The notes under the pieces were generated by a model. That model saw only the letters and a program-made list of their open reading frames with translations. It had not been told where the DNA came from and ran no database searches. Source: Anticarsia gemmatalis (Eukaryota; Arthropoda; Insecta; Lepidoptera; Erebidae). Taken from it: 64,000 nucleotides of DNA. The position numbers and the translations under genes are program-made. The DNA is taken from assembly GCF_050436995.1 (NCBI RefSeq), contig NC_134755.1, forward strand, positions 4,279,001 to 4,343,000. The letters are read 5' to 3'. This document shows, piece after piece, positions 1 to 10,700 of this stretch (the stretch's first letter is position 1; every line of letters begins with the position of its first letter).

Positions 1-1043
1 ACAAATGGAAAATTCATATCGCTGTGATTAAAAGGTATCTCTGCTGTTATTCGTTCATAGTTTTGTTCTTGGGTCGATACAGTGCATGCAATAACGTACT
101 TCTATCGAAAAACAAACTGCTGTTTATCCAACTGCCAACAGCTATGTCCTGCAACTAAGTATATGTTAAAAAAGGAGTCAAAAAGAATCTAAACTATTCA
201 CCAATCGCACCTATTCCACTATTTTTCTGTGAAACAAATATATTTCAAATATTAGTTAAATAGAGAAACGAATGCCTATTGTACTATAAAACGTGCCGCA
301 TGAATTAACTAAAAATAAACCAAAACTACAAAAAGTTGAAGGGAAAAAAGATACATCAATTCATTTATATCTAATCCTTCGAGGGATTCAAACAAGATAT
401 TAATAAAAACCGAAGCGGGTTCAAAAGTAACCAAAACCACTTCCTAAAAAAATATCAACATTTTCCTCAAACTTACTCGAAAGTATTTGCGGAACTCATA
501 AACAAATTATCGTAATAAGTTTTTCTTGGTTTTTAAATGGAAAATTCTCGACTGATTCTCGGAAATCATTTTATTAGCTTTGAAATCCAATGCTACCTTA
601 GCGGTTGTTTTGCTAATCCCGTGTTCCTGGAATGGTTTTAGCGTCGAATAGAGTCTTTAATTACTGGATCGGGGTTTAAAAATAAGCTAAGTTAAACTTT
701 TGTCGAATAAATAATATATATTTAAAATTAAAATACCTACCTTAAAGTTGACAAAGCTGGCCGAATGCTGATTGAAAACTACTTTGCTTCAACTTTGTTT
801 CTAAAACATCAGCGGGCTTGTATTACAATGCCATTTTCCCCATTAAAGCAAGTAGCAAATTACTGATGTACTTATTTTTAGTCAAACTGAAATATAAAAT
901 AACTTAGTTGATATTTGCTTCTAAAAATATAAGTAGAATGAGAATATTTAAAATCTTCTGATTAATAATGTGCGTTGTCATTTTGTTAAGTGAAAAACTT
1001 AAAACAATGTACAAGAGTAAAAACTAATATAAAAACTGTCATA
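1..1043. other. AT-rich non-coding flank
   Basis: I see no gene, RNA or repeat structure here beyond AT-rich sequence. It is the left flank of the retrotransposon insertion. Confidence 0.5.
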
Positions 1044-1056
1044 AAACTAAGAATAA

Positions 1057-1060
<4 letters not shown>
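1044..1060. repeat. Target-site duplication, left copy
   Basis: The 17-base word aaactaagaataagcct lies immediately beside the poly-T run and occurs again, identically, at 7521-7537 just beyond the 5' end of the minus-strand retrotransposon. A direct repeat bracketing a poly(A)-tailed element is the mark of target-primed reverse transcription. Confidence 0.93.

Positions 1061-1094
<34 letters not shown>
1061..1094 (-). other. Poly(A) tail of the retrotransposon
   Basis: An uninterrupted run of 34 T on the plus strand is the A tail of the minus-strand element and directly abuts the left target-site duplication. An unbroken tail of this length fits a young insertion. Confidence 0.9.
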
Positions 1095-1097
<3 letters not shown>

Positions 1098-1426
1098 GTG
1101 GCTAATGTTTTATGCATACACCTGCACTCTGGGTCGAGTGCAGGGTTATGTGGGGCTCTCCCGCCAGAAGGGCGGGCATACCCACTAAACCGCCACGTGT
1201 ATCCTCACGGCCGCTTGTGGCGGCGTGCGGCGGGATAACTGCCGAAGCATGTACCGCAAGCCGCACGCCACGCGGATACCCCAATTTAGGGGTCCCTCAC
1301 AGAGGCTGCCCAAAGCACCCTTTTTCCACATGCCGATAGGCCGGACACAACAGCCCATCAGCAACCCTCGAGAGGACCTATTAACTGGACGGCGGTGTCC
1401 CCGTAACCGCCGCCCAAAGGTCCTCA
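1095..1426 (-). other. 3' UTR of the retrotransposon
   Basis: About 330 bases lie between the ORF2 stop codon (TAG, 1429-1427) and the A tail. The stretch is GC-rich like the rest of the element. Small open frames on either strand here look like by-products of high GC content rather than genes. Confidence 0.75.
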
Positions 1427-4400
1427 CTAAGGGGGAATGCGCCGATCGTGCGCCAGCCGCCGACGACCTACCCGGCGGCGACGCATCTGGGCGGCGAGGG
1501 GATCAACCTCGCGCGCCCTCTCGGCCTCCTCCTTCCGCGACATCACTTCCTGACTGAAGGTGATCATCGCCCTCCATGCCGAGGCGTCGCAAACCATGGC
1601 CCTGACGACGGCCGGCAGCGATAAATCGGCGCCCACCACCGCAACGAGGCGCGCCCTCGGTTCAGTCCACGCCGCACACTCCGAAAGCGTGTGCGCTGCC
1701 GTGTCTTCCACTGCGCCGCAATGATGGCACTCTGCCGTCGGCTCCCTCCGTGCCACCTTCCACAGGTATCGGCCGAAGCAGCCGTGACCGCTAAGGACCT
1801 GTGTAAGGCAATAGGTGATGACACCGTGCCCTCTACTCGTCCACTCGACAAGGACCGGCCGAATGGCGCCGATGGTTAACACCCCGGCGCTCGGTTCCTC
1901 CAGCCGCTCAGTCCAGGTCCGGAGGACATCACGGCTAGACTCTTGTCTCCACCGTGCAATGGCCTCCGGCTCCGGACCGGTCCCCCGGGATCTAGCCTCC
2001 ACTGTCTGGCGATAAACATTCGCCAAGACTTTGGCTTCCAGATCCCACGGAGGAGTCCCCGCGAGGACGCATGCCGCTTCAAAAGACACAGTTGCGTAGC
2101 CCCTTACGGCCCTGATGGCGAGAACGCGCTGTGGCCTCCGCAAGATCGCAACATTTTCGCGGCGCAGCGCATCAGCCCAAATGGGAGCGCCGTAAAGGGC
2201 CATTGATTTTACTACACCTGTGTAGAGCCGACGACAGGCGCCACCTGGCCCCCCGATATTCGGGAGTAGACGCCCCAAGGCTCCTGCAGCGCCGATCAAC
2301 CGAGGCGCTAAGCGCCGAAAGTGCTCTTTGAAGCTCCACCGGCTGTCCAGGACGATGCCGAGATACCGCATCGCCCCGCTAATGCCGATGATAACTCCAC
2401 CAACAACTATGTGCGCCCCGGCTGGCGGCGCATTTCGAGGCCCATGGAAGGCTATGGCCTCGGATTTTTCTAAGGCGACTTTAAGGCCGAGGGCTCTGAT
2501 TCTTCCGACTATTGTCGCAACGCCCGACGTGACCAGTAGGGACGCTTCACGATAAGTGGCGCCGTGGGCTGTAACTAGGGTATCGTCAGCATAACACGTC
2601 ACACCGACCCCTGTCTCGAGCTGAGCCCGCAGCGCCCAGTCGTAGCCAATGTTCCACAGCGTCGGCCCCAAAACCGAACCCTGTGGAACACCGCACGTGA
2701 CCGCCGTCCGACACCATCGATCGCGCGCAGGGTAAACTATATACCTGTCGGAGAGGTAAGACGACAGCACTCTCCGCAGGTTCCCCGGCACGCGGTGGAA
2801 TTTCAAGGCCTCTTCAATGCAGCTCCAAGGTAGTGTGTTGAAGGCGTTGGCAATGTCCAAAGACACCGCCACCACCACACCTCGCCCCTCTACCGCCTCC
2901 TTGGTCAGAGCGCGCACTCGCGAGACTGCGTCAATGGTCGATCGACCCCGGCGAAACCCAAACTGGTGGTCGTTCAGGTCCGGTCCATGCTCCTCCAAAT
3001 GTTCTGTGAGGCGGGCTGCCAAGAGGCGCTCAAAGAGCTTGCCCACCTCGTCGAGTAGAACGATGGGCCGGTATGCCGAGGGTGAATCTCGCGGGCGTCC
3101 CTCCTTTGAAATAAGGACCAATCTCCCCGTCTTCCACCGACGGGGGAAGCAGCCCCGTTCCAGGCACGCGGAAAACAGCCGCAGTACCCTTACTTCAAGC
3201 GCATCAGGCAAGGCCAATGCCCAGACCCGACCCGGAATGCCATCAGGCCCAGGGGCAGTGTTGCGTCCTTTGAATTTCTTCAGTGCCAAACGCAACTCGG
3301 CCTGGTTGAGTTCTGGCGCAGCTGCCTCCTCATCCAGAACTGCTTCCCCCGCCAACATGGTCGGGGGAGAATGTCTTCCACGATCCGGGAACAATGCAGA
3401 CACCACTTGTTGGAGGAGTTCTGGCTGGAGACTCTCCGTCACAGGCGGAGCCCAGGGACGTAATTGTGACCGCACCAGCCTGTAAGGCCTCCCCCATGGA
3501 TCGAGCTCCAGCGTTTGCACAAACTCCTCCCAAGCCATCCGCTTGGCGTCCCTTATAGCCGCTGTAAGGTTTCTGCGGCACTCTACGTACGCGGCGTATA
3601 GTTCCGCCTCACGGGCTTCATTGCGGCGGCGGCGTCTACTGCGGGCGTATCGACGACGTGCCGATACGCAGGCTGCGCGCAACTGTGCAAGCTCCGGTGA
3701 CCACCAATACGCCCGACGTCTCGGTGGGCTTTGGCGAGAGCGCGGCATGGCCGCATCACAGACGTGCGTCATTGCGGAGATAATATCGTCGACCTCGGAC
3801 TCTATATCAACAGGACCCTCCGACGGACTGCTCCACGCCTGCACTAATGCGGCCTCAACCAAACGCTCCCGGTCAAGCAGGCCCAACACCCATCTAGGAC
3901 CAGCACCACGCAGGGCTCGACGCGGGACATTCGATGTTGTTGGAGAGGGAAGAACTTCAAACCGGATATACCGGTGATCCGATAAAGTCTCCTCCCCCTC
4001 CAGCACCTCCCATCCCTGGACACGCCGTGCGAGGGCAGCGCTGACAATCGTCAGATCAACGATCGAACCGCCATTATGTCGCACACAAGTGTTGACCGAG
4101 CCCCGATTCACGAAGACCAGCCCGGAAGCCGTAGCCCACTCTTCGAGGGCTTTGCCCCGCACAGATGTCGCCGGAGAACCCCAGACCGCCGATTTAGCGT
4201 TAAAGTCCCCGGCAAGTATCACCTGAGCTGGTTGGCCCCACCTCACCAGCCTGCTGACTTCTCCGAGGAACTCCTCGAAGTCGGACAGGCGGCAGTTTGG
4301 CGTGCAATAGCACGCGACGACAACCAGTGTCCCTACAGACGCTGCCACGCATCCCCTGCCTTTCGCTACCTTTTCGAAGGGAGGGGAGCCAGCGATGGAC

Positions 4401-4579
4401 TGTCTATAGAGGGCCACCAAGCCGTCCCTATCCCCGACCCAGTCATCGCGGGGAGGAATGCGGTACGGCTCGGCGACTACTCCAACATGTAATTGCCACT
4501 GCACCATGCTTTGGACAAACAGGTCCTGAGCAGCGGCGCAGTGGTTCAAGTTCGCCTGAAGGAAGCGCAATGTGGTCAT
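1427..4579 (-). CDS. Retrotransposon ORF2: APE endonuclease and reverse transcriptase
   Basis: ORF2 encodes the enzyme that nicks the target and copies the element RNA by target-primed reverse transcription in the nucleus. From the first ATG (4579) it is about 1050 residues; the frame is also open upstream to a TTG at 4615. Residues 1-210 are an APE-like endonuclease, with an N-L-N-H motif near the start, VVAEPY, GDFNAKS, DLTIVS and SDHRY. The central part is the reverse transcriptase, with NTAPGPDGIPG, SAYRPIVLLD, FGFRRGRSTIDA, SLDIANAFNTL, GVPQGSVLGP and the catalytic YADD at about residue 663 (bases 2593-2582). Near residue 951 there is a C-terminal CHHC-x8-H-x4-C zinc motif, typical of R1 elements. 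All catalytic motifs look intact and there is no internal stop. The start codon sits two bases after the ORF1 stop. The many plus-strand open frames across 1.4-4.6 kb are antisense shadows. Confidence 0.93.
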   Translation of the reverse strand: MTTLRFLQANLNHCAAAQDLFVQSMVQWQLHVGVVAEPYRIPPRDDWVGDRDGLVALYRQSIAGSPPFEKVAKGRGCVAASVGTLVVVACYCTPNCRLSDFEEFLGEVSRLVRWGQPAQVILAGDFNAKSAVWGSPATSVRGKALEEWATASGLVFVNRGSVNTCVRHNGGSIVDLTIVSAALARRVQGWEVLEGEETLSDHRYIRFEVLPSPTTSNVPRRALRGAGPRWVLGLLDRERLVEAALVQAWSSPSEGPVDIESEVDDIISAMTHVCDAAMPRSRQSPPRRRAYWWSPELAQLRAACVSARRRYARSRRRRRNEAREAELYAAYVECRRNLTAAIRDAKRMAWEEFVQTLELDPWGRPYRLVRSQLRPWAPPVTESLQPELLQQVVSALFPDRGRHSPPTMLAGEAVLDEEAAAPELNQAELRLALKKFKGRNTAPGPDGIPGRVWALALPDALEVRVLRLFSACLERGCFPRRWKTGRLVLISKEGRPRDSPSAYRPIVLLDEVGKLFERLLAARLTEHLEEHGPDLNDHQFGFRRGRSTIDAVSRVRALTKEAVEGRGVVVAVSLDIANAFNTLPWSCIEEALKFHRVPGNLRRVLSSYLSDRYIVYPARDRWCRTAVTCGVPQGSVLGPTLWNIGYDWALRAQLETGVGVTCYADDTLVTAHGATYREASLLVTSGVATIVGRIRALGLKVALEKSEAIAFHGPRNAPPAGAHIVVGGVIIGISGAMRYLGIVLDSRWSFKEHFRRLAPRLIGAAGALGRLLPNIGGPGGACRRLYTGVVKSMALYGAPIWADALRRENVAILRRPQRVLAIRAVRGYATVSFEAACVLAGTPPWDLEAKVLANVYRQTVEARSRGTGPEPEAIARWRQESSRDVLRTWTERLEEPSAGVLTIGAIRPVLVEWTSRGHGVITYCLTQVLSGHGCFGRYLWKVARREPTAECHHCGAVEDTAAHTLSECAAWTEPRARLVAVVGADLSLPAVVRAMVCDASAWRAMITFSQEVMSRKEEAERAREVDPLAAQMRRRRVGRRRLAHDRRIPP

Positions 4580-4581
4580 AG

Positions 4582-6654
4582 TTATGCTACAACCATTGCG
4601 ACTTCCTCCAGGCAAGACGACTCATCACGGCCTTTTACATTTGTTTTAGAATGGGGCTTCTTCCCCCTCGATTTGAGTCTGGGGTTAGAACACGCCGGAC
4701 CACCAAGCTTATGCCCCGCCGACTTCTTGGCAGCAGCGCAAATAACACAATTTGGCTCCGCGGAGCACGTGGCTGCCTTATGGCCGGACTGACCGCAGCG
4801 GAAACAAACTTCGCTGCGGTCAACCTCAGAGTCGCACTTGGCCCGTATGTGACCTATGCATAGGCATTTAAAACACCTGATGGGCTTGGGCTCGGCTATT
4901 TTAACTTGAGCCGACACCCAGCCTACCAACAATCTGCCGGCTTCGGCAACCTTATTGGCGACCGCGACCGGGCATCTGACCCAGGCCGTACCCTGGCCTC
5001 TCGGGTTCCGTCGAACCTCCCCACACGAGACTGCCTCCACGCTACAGCCTCCGACGCGTGCAATAGCCGCCGAAACCTCCTCGGGGGAAACTGAGTCATC
5101 CAGACCCAGTACTCGCATCTCTGCGGACTTAACTGGCCTGGATACCCTAGCGACGTCCCCAAGGAGTGCTCCCAAAGCCGAGGCCAAGGAGTCAGCCTTC
5201 ACACCTTCCGGATCCTCCGCTATCTCCAAAATGCGTGCGCCGGTAGCGGTCTCGCGTATCTGGCAGCCTCTTTCAATGCCGTGTTCGGCTAGGACAATGA
5301 CCGATTTGGCCCGGTCCAAGATGGCCCTATAAGTGACCCCGTTTGCCAGAGCCTCCGGGGTCAGGGTCAATACAATAGCCGAAGTCGACGGTGGTCTAAG
5401 TACAGCTACCGGCTTCGGTTTCCCCTTTGAGAGAAGCGCTTTATTGGAAGCCGCAGTAGGAGCAGTAGCTGCGACCGCCTTTTGCTTCTTATTGCCGCCT
5501 TTGCGGCGCACTACTGTGCTCCAACTGTCCTGTGAGGCAGCCGGGGCGTCGATAGAAATTGACGCAGTAGTACTGGGATCGGAAACCTGACCATCCCTCC
5601 TTTTCTTTCCCTTTCCTTTACCCTTCTTCGCGGGGTGGGACGAAGGGGCAGGGGTAGGTTCAGAAGTCGGAGTTACAACAGGCGCAACGGGCGCCGCCTC
5701 TTTCTTTTTGTCCGCCGCAAGCGGAGGTCGCATTCGGGGCTCCGAAGGCAGCCGCGCCTCAATTGCCCCAAACCTGGCGTCGACCATCAACCGAAAGTCG
5801 TTGATGGCACGCTCCATGGCTGAATCCACTGCTGCCGGTTGGGACACCCGTCCCTGGAGTGTGTTACGAGCCTCAATTTGCGGAGCTGAAATCGTTGCAA
5901 CGTACTGTCGCAGTGCCTCCATCTCCTGGCGCAAACTGTCCATCTCCGCCTGAAGGCGTTGGTTCTCAAATTTTAATAAAAGTGTCTCCTCGTTCACTGA
6001 CCTCCTCGAGAGTTTGGAGGTGAGGGTTTTGATGGCTTTCGAAGCGTCTTTCAATCGCTTTTTAGACGCTCCCTTCAAATTGAGAGAATGTTCTGTGACA
6101 ATTAACATCTCATCTAAATTGTCATAAATCTTGACGGCTATGTCAGCAGCCGTCAGATCTTCTGTTGACAACATCGACCGTGCTACAGGCGCTCGATCTC
6201 CTCCTCCCGTTGAACAGGCTGAGTCACTCATAAGTGACTCAGCATCGCCTCTGGAGGCCTCTAAAGGTAGCTCGGTAGCCGCATTCATTGCGGGTTCATT
6301 CTTTTTTGACTTCCGCACCTTCCTAGTTTTGGAAGGAGCCTCTTGCTCCCTTCCGGGCTCCGACGGTACAAGGAAGTCATCGCGAACGACAATCGGCCTC
6401 TTCCGTAGGTATCGCTTCTTAGGGTCTTCCAGAGGGCCCGAAACCACCTCGCTCCTTTCCGAACCGGAGTCGGCAATGCTGAGGTCGCTAACCGACTCAC
6501 TTCGCCAATTCTTGCCCGAAGGCCCCGACGATTGGCTACGTCCGCGACTTGTCGATACAAATCTACCGCGTCCACTCCGACCCGGTAGATTACTAGTCGC
6601 CTTTCCTCTCTCCTCCTCCACAACAACGTTTTCATTTAATAAATTTGGTTCCAT
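4582..6654 (-). CDS. Retrotransposon ORF1: Gag-like RNA-binding protein
   Basis: ORF1 encodes 690 residues from a true ATG (6654-6652). It is the nucleic-acid-binding structural protein that packages element RNA into a ribonucleoprotein with ORF2. The N-terminal ~130 residues are rich in Ser, Arg and Lys. A heptad-like, probably coiled-coil stretch lies around residues 215-250. The C terminus carries three cysteine knuckles: a standard CX2CX4HX4C at 594-607, another at 617-630, and a wider third one at about 636-655. Three knuckles near the C terminus are usual for R1-clade ORF1 proteins. The frame is intact, differs from that of ORF2, and ends in TAA at 4584-4582. Confidence 0.92.
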   Translation of the reverse strand: MEPNLLNENVVVEEERGKATSNLPGRSGRGRFVSTSRGRSQSSGPSGKNWRSESVSDLSIADSGSERSEVVSGPLEDPKKRYLRKRPIVVRDDFLVPSEPGREQEAPSKTRKVRKSKKNEPAMNAATELPLEASRGDAESLMSDSACSTGGGDRAPVARSMLSTEDLTAADIAVKIYDNLDEMLIVTEHSLNLKGASKKRLKDASKAIKTLTSKLSRRSVNEETLLLKFENQRLQAEMDSLRQEMEALRQYVATISAPQIEARNTLQGRVSQPAAVDSAMERAINDFRLMVDARFGAIEARLPSEPRMRPPLAADKKKEAAPVAPVVTPTSEPTPAPSSHPAKKGKGKGKKRRDGQVSDPSTTASISIDAPAASQDSWSTVVRRKGGNKKQKAVAATAPTAASNKALLSKGKPKPVAVLRPPSTSAIVLTLTPEALANGVTYRAILDRAKSVIVLAEHGIERGCQIRETATGARILEIAEDPEGVKADSLASALGALLGDVARVSRPVKSAEMRVLGLDDSVSPEEVSAAIARVGGCSVEAVSCGEVRRNPRGQGTAWVRCPVAVANKVAEAGRLLVGWVSAQVKIAEPKPIRCFKCLCIGHIRAKCDSEVDRSEVCFRCGQSGHKAATCSAEPNCVICAAAKKSAGHKLGGPACSNPRLKSRGKKPHSKTNVKGRDESSCLEEVAMVVA

Positions 6655-7520
6655 TCAGTTCCCACGAGTATGAGAGCAACATTATGTCCACCGGGGCAGT
6701 GGCCTCATACCCCGGTAACCCTTATACCGCTGGGGGGCGGGAGGTACCCCAGGGTTGGCCGCTAGTGGCTGATATTACCCTCCAGCCACTCGCAGAGCGA
6801 GTGAACCCCGACCACGCAAGGCCCCAAACGGGGGCGCCACTGCCGGAGTTTCTAGGGGATTTTTTATAGAGGTTTACTCCTCGCGGCACGGCCGGTCAAG
6901 GCAAGGCCCTCGGTCCCGTTCGTAAACATGACACGAACGGGATTACGATTTTTGACGGTTGACAGGGGCGGCGACGGCCAGCCCCCTGTCCGCTCGGGGC
7001 AGTGTTAGTGCACACCGAGCCCGTCCTCCACAAGAACCCTGCGCAACAACTGCTACACAGGACCCGTCCCCCTGTATCCTCTGCCAGAGCAGAGAACCGT
7101 AATTTTTTATAGAGGTTTTCTTCCTCGCAACCGCTGTCTCCCCAATCTCCGAGAAGCAGTCCCCGATCCTAACCCAGCGAACTGAGCTAGGCTTGCGGTT
7201 TGAATCCACCGAGAACAGTTCCCAGTGGACACTCCCATCCCGGGCAGGACACAAAAGTCCTCCTCCGGAGTTTGTAGAGAGGTTTGTAACATCCCTACCT
7301 CCTCATCTATAACTCGAATTTTCCAACAAAGCACCCGCGACCCCAAAATCCTCAATGCAGCTAAAAGCTGAACGCATTGAAAACCTGGCAACTACAAATA
7401 CTCAATTAGAAAATCCGAGCTACACCAGTGCCACGTTAGCCACGCCAGAAATTTCTCTATCGTGTGTCCGCCCCCCACGTGATCAGATGGTCGATCCGGA
7501 CGTGTGGTTGGTTTTTAGGG
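6655..7520 (-). promoter_or_regulatory. 5' UTR and presumed internal promoter of the retrotransposon
   Basis: About 866 bases precede ORF1. LINE elements carry an internal promoter in this position, so promoter function is inferred. A related module recurs three times: two copies sharing attttttatagaggttt followed by a CCTC-rich tract (starting near 6857 and 7098) and a more diverged copy gtttgtagagaggttt near 7269, spaced about 240 and 170 bases. The sequence between modules is GC-rich and not obviously repeated. Confidence 0.65.
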
Positions 7521-7537
7521 AAACTAAGAATAAGCCT
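7521..7537. repeat. Target-site duplication, right copy
   Basis: This is an exact second copy of the 17-base word at 1044-1060. It lies just outside the 5' end of the minus-strand retrotransposon and fixes that end at 7520. Confidence 0.93.
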
Positions 7538-7659
7538 AAGTAACAAACAGTCTAGACTGGAATTTTGATATGAGTTATAAAATTATTGTTTGAATCTAAG
7601 GTCAAATATGACATTACATCTCATTAACAAGTTATATGAAGAAAAACATCTTCAGGGTT

Positions 7660-7796
7660 AATCCTAATGCTAAAAGTGCGAAAGTTTGTAAGGATGTATG
7701 TTATGTTTGTTACTCTTTCAAACAAAAACTACAGAAACACACATAGATAATTTATAACCTGGCCTAACGCAGAAGATACTTTTTACCCCTGAAATC
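7660..7796 (+). mobile_element. Diverged Helitron-like short repeat fragment
   Basis: The order of short motifs here (aaagtttgtaaggatg, tgtttgttactctttca, aaaaactac, then a 'ccctgaaat' segment) matches a more complete relative at 15244-15440. It resembles a widespread lepidopteran non-autonomous Helitron-like repeat. That family name is from memory. The copy is worn and lacks clean ends. Confidence 0.5.
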
Positions 7797-10700
7797 GTTT
7801 TATGCGGCCAAAAACGTTATTAAATAATGATTTTTCCGAAAAACTTCCATTGTAAAATTTAAGTTTACTAGTCTAAAAAATCTTCAAAGTGAAATACTTC
7901 TTTTACTTTTTTAACGCATATTTCACAGACTCAAATACGTACGAATTTAATCGAAATATTTTTCTTGATGTAAGAATAAGAATTCTTAAAAAATCGAATA
8001 TTTCACGAACCATTTGTTGCTGATAAAAATCAATTTCGTAAAGTATTTTCTCGTCAATCGGTTGAACGTGTTGAACGCAAAGGGTAACACGTGCTTATGC
8101 ATAATGCAGCAACGACCTATCAATCTGTGGTCAGTTTAATATGATCATGAATATCTATTAATAAACGAAAGGTCATCTGATATGATGCATTGTCACAATC
8201 TGATATTGCAAAATGCTGTTGACAGCAATTTTATTTCCTTATTATGAAACGAGCGTGGTGATTTTAACACCTATTCGGACTAGAAGCAGACGTTTTGAGT
8301 GTCCGACATAATTGGTATAATAGATTAAGAAAAATGTATTGTGTATTTGTATTTTTTTTACGGTTATGTCTATTTTTACCCCCGAAACAAAATATACAAT
8401 GTCTTTTCCCCGTTCTACAATGTTATCATTTTGTTAAATTCTTCGCAAAACAAAATCAAGATCGCTTATCTGGCGAAATAAAATACAAAGCGTTAAACAT
8501 TTCGAGGCTTCTCAGCAACGCGTGAAAATATACCCTAGAAATACCCTATCAGATTAAGAAAATATTTTTGGGTCGGAATTGTGTCTATTGAGATGAAAAT
8601 GTCCAAAGATAGCCCTTTTACATAACATCGTATAAGAATGTTTAACAAGGGGCAAAAGTGTTTTCGTTTGATCTCAGTTTAATCAGATTGTTCACTGAAA
8701 AGCTTAGGAACGCGCCATGTTTGAATCGCGTTGGCTTTACAAATGCATTACATTTTCTTATTGGTAATTGTTGTATTTGTTTTCAAAACGTTTGTAAGTA
8801 TTTTATTGTATTCAAACGCAATACTAGTTAGCCCATCCAATTGCGATCATATTTTTTATATCAATATTGAATTTGATAAATTTAGAACGTAAATGAGGAA
8901 ACAATTAATTCAATTCAGTTATCGTCTAAACGTCAAACGTTCGATACATTTTCGATGCGATAATATAGAGATAGTGTCAAAAATGTGCCGCAACAACTCA
9001 CGTGTGATGAAACTATCAAAAAATCGAAATAAATTTAGTTTCTAAAAGTGTTACAAAATAGTAAAAGCTTAAAGTGTTGAGTGTAATACGATCACGAAGT
9101 CTGACAAGTTTCAGATTACAGCTAGGCTCAATGTTTGTTCGACTTAAGCCCTTAAGGATTTAACTCTAAGTGACAATTGAGTTATCTTCATTAAGTAAGA
9201 ACAAGTTTGAACTCTTGAGATGTTTAAATAGAACAAAAAAATAACTAAAAATTTGGTGTACTAGTAAATTTTGTGTATCAGTGTATTTTTTAAAGTGATA
9301 CCTACTTTAAAAAATACACCTTTTTTCCCATATGGGTAGGCAGAGACCAAACAATCTCATTTGATACAATCTTTACATAATTTCCTTGCGTCATTTGTAT
9401 ATGAGGCAAGGAAGGTATGTAAGGACATTAAAACATCTTGTCATATAGGACCGCCGATTACGAGTACTACTAAAGTAATATAATTATACTAATAAACAAA
9501 TGCTGTTATAACAAATTGGCAGTGCAATTAGTAGTCTGTAGTTTCAATCACGGTTATGGTGCTTACGCTTAGCGTAATGTTAAAATTATCTGCCTACAAG
9601 TACTCGTTATAGTATTTCATCGTTGAAAACTTGAAAATTATTACTTTCATGGCTCGTTTCACGACTTAAAACCACTCCACTATATCTCTATAATAGCTGA
9701 ATAGATAAGTTTTCTTTTGAAAATAGCTTCACTGTTTCTTAATTGCCAATTATAATTAGACCGATATTGTAATTTTCTATGTCACCTTTAAAAATTAATC
9801 ACAGAGACTAAACAACTATGTATCTAACTTTATATAAACTTATCTACAATATTTTTAAAGACGCCTGGAGATTTAATTAAAGACTGTAAATAAAATTCGA
9901 GTGCGATCAAAGATTTATTACTTAGTAAAAAAAGTATTAAAAAGCTGTTTGTCTCAACCCTGTCGTTGAAGCGCACTTTGATTTAAAAGGTCAACGACTC
10001 TTAGGTAATATCGAAAGTCGAGGACTAACATCTATTAATTATTGTCAATAGAAAAAAAAGGAAAACGGCATTTTTAAACTTTATACTGCGTTGCGTAGTA
10101 GCATTTTATAAAAACATTGACAGCGATAGATGGTTGTCATCGAGTAAACTTATTTATACCGCCTTAATGATCGTATAAAATAATCATACTTTTTCGAGTT
10201 AAGCCATGTATCTTGATAGTAGTCTAATGGAAAAGCAGCAAATTCTTAGCGTAAGTTGCTAAATAAAATGCAAAGGTGATGCCGTCGTTTTGGTTTTTGT
10301 GCTTATCTTCGCGTCCGTCGCTCACAAAACCAGTGCCTATTTGCCATCATAATACATTCAGAAAAGAAAATCGATACAGTTATAGACGAGAAGTTTTCAA
10401 GCGTAACAAAATTTTGCAAACCAATTTGTGAATTTGCGATATCATTCTAATACTATAAAGAGAAAAGTTTTGTTTGCTTGTTAAAGATTCTTGGTAAAGC
10501 GACATCAGATCCTCAATGATATCAACAATTTTGGGTAAATGTGACTGGAGAGCATTATTATAAGTTTTGAAATTGCACCTGTTCAAATATTTTGCTGTGA
10601 ATCCGTTTTAAAATAGACACATATCCATTTCAACCAACTACCATGCCGATTTTAATTTAATAAAAAATACACACGGACATATTTTTTATTTTTATCTAAG

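Larger units (their letters stand above)
1061..7520 (-). mobile_element. Full-length non-LTR retrotransposon, R1-clade-like
   Basis: This is a complete LINE of about 6.46 kb on the minus strand. In transcription order it has a 5' UTR (7520-6655), ORF1 with zinc knuckles (6654-4582), ORF2 with APE-type endonuclease and reverse transcriptase (4579-1427), a 3' UTR (1426-1095) and a pure A tail of about 34 (1094-1061). Perfect 17-bp direct repeats flank it. It is strikingly GC-rich against an AT-rich host. The two-ORF plan, three zinc knuckles in ORF1, N-terminal endonuclease and a C-terminal CCHC motif after the RT fit the R1 clade (R1, TRAS, SART, Waldo and relatives). The target is neither rDNA nor TTAGG telomeric repeat, so this family seems not to share those specificities. 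Both frames are open and the duplication has not decayed, so the insertion looks recent. Clade assignment is from motif layout only. Confidence 0.93.

Noticed and set aside
2817..3485. 222-codon plus-strand open frame
   Set aside because: It lies antisense to the reverse-transcriptase region of ORF2. High GC content makes long antisense frames common, and the peptide is Arg/Ser-rich without domains.
3543..4492. Plus-strand open frames (144 and 138 codons) in the LINE
   Set aside because: They are antisense to the ORF2 endonuclease domain and have no recognisable protein features.
4580..4615. Start of ORF2 at the upstream TTG
   Set aside because: The frame is open there but TTG is not a normal eukaryotic start; the ATG at 4579 fits the stop-start junction with ORF1.
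6131..6673. 180-codon plus-strand open frame
   Set aside because: It is antisense to the N terminus of ORF1 in the GC-rich element; the sense frame has clear Gag features.
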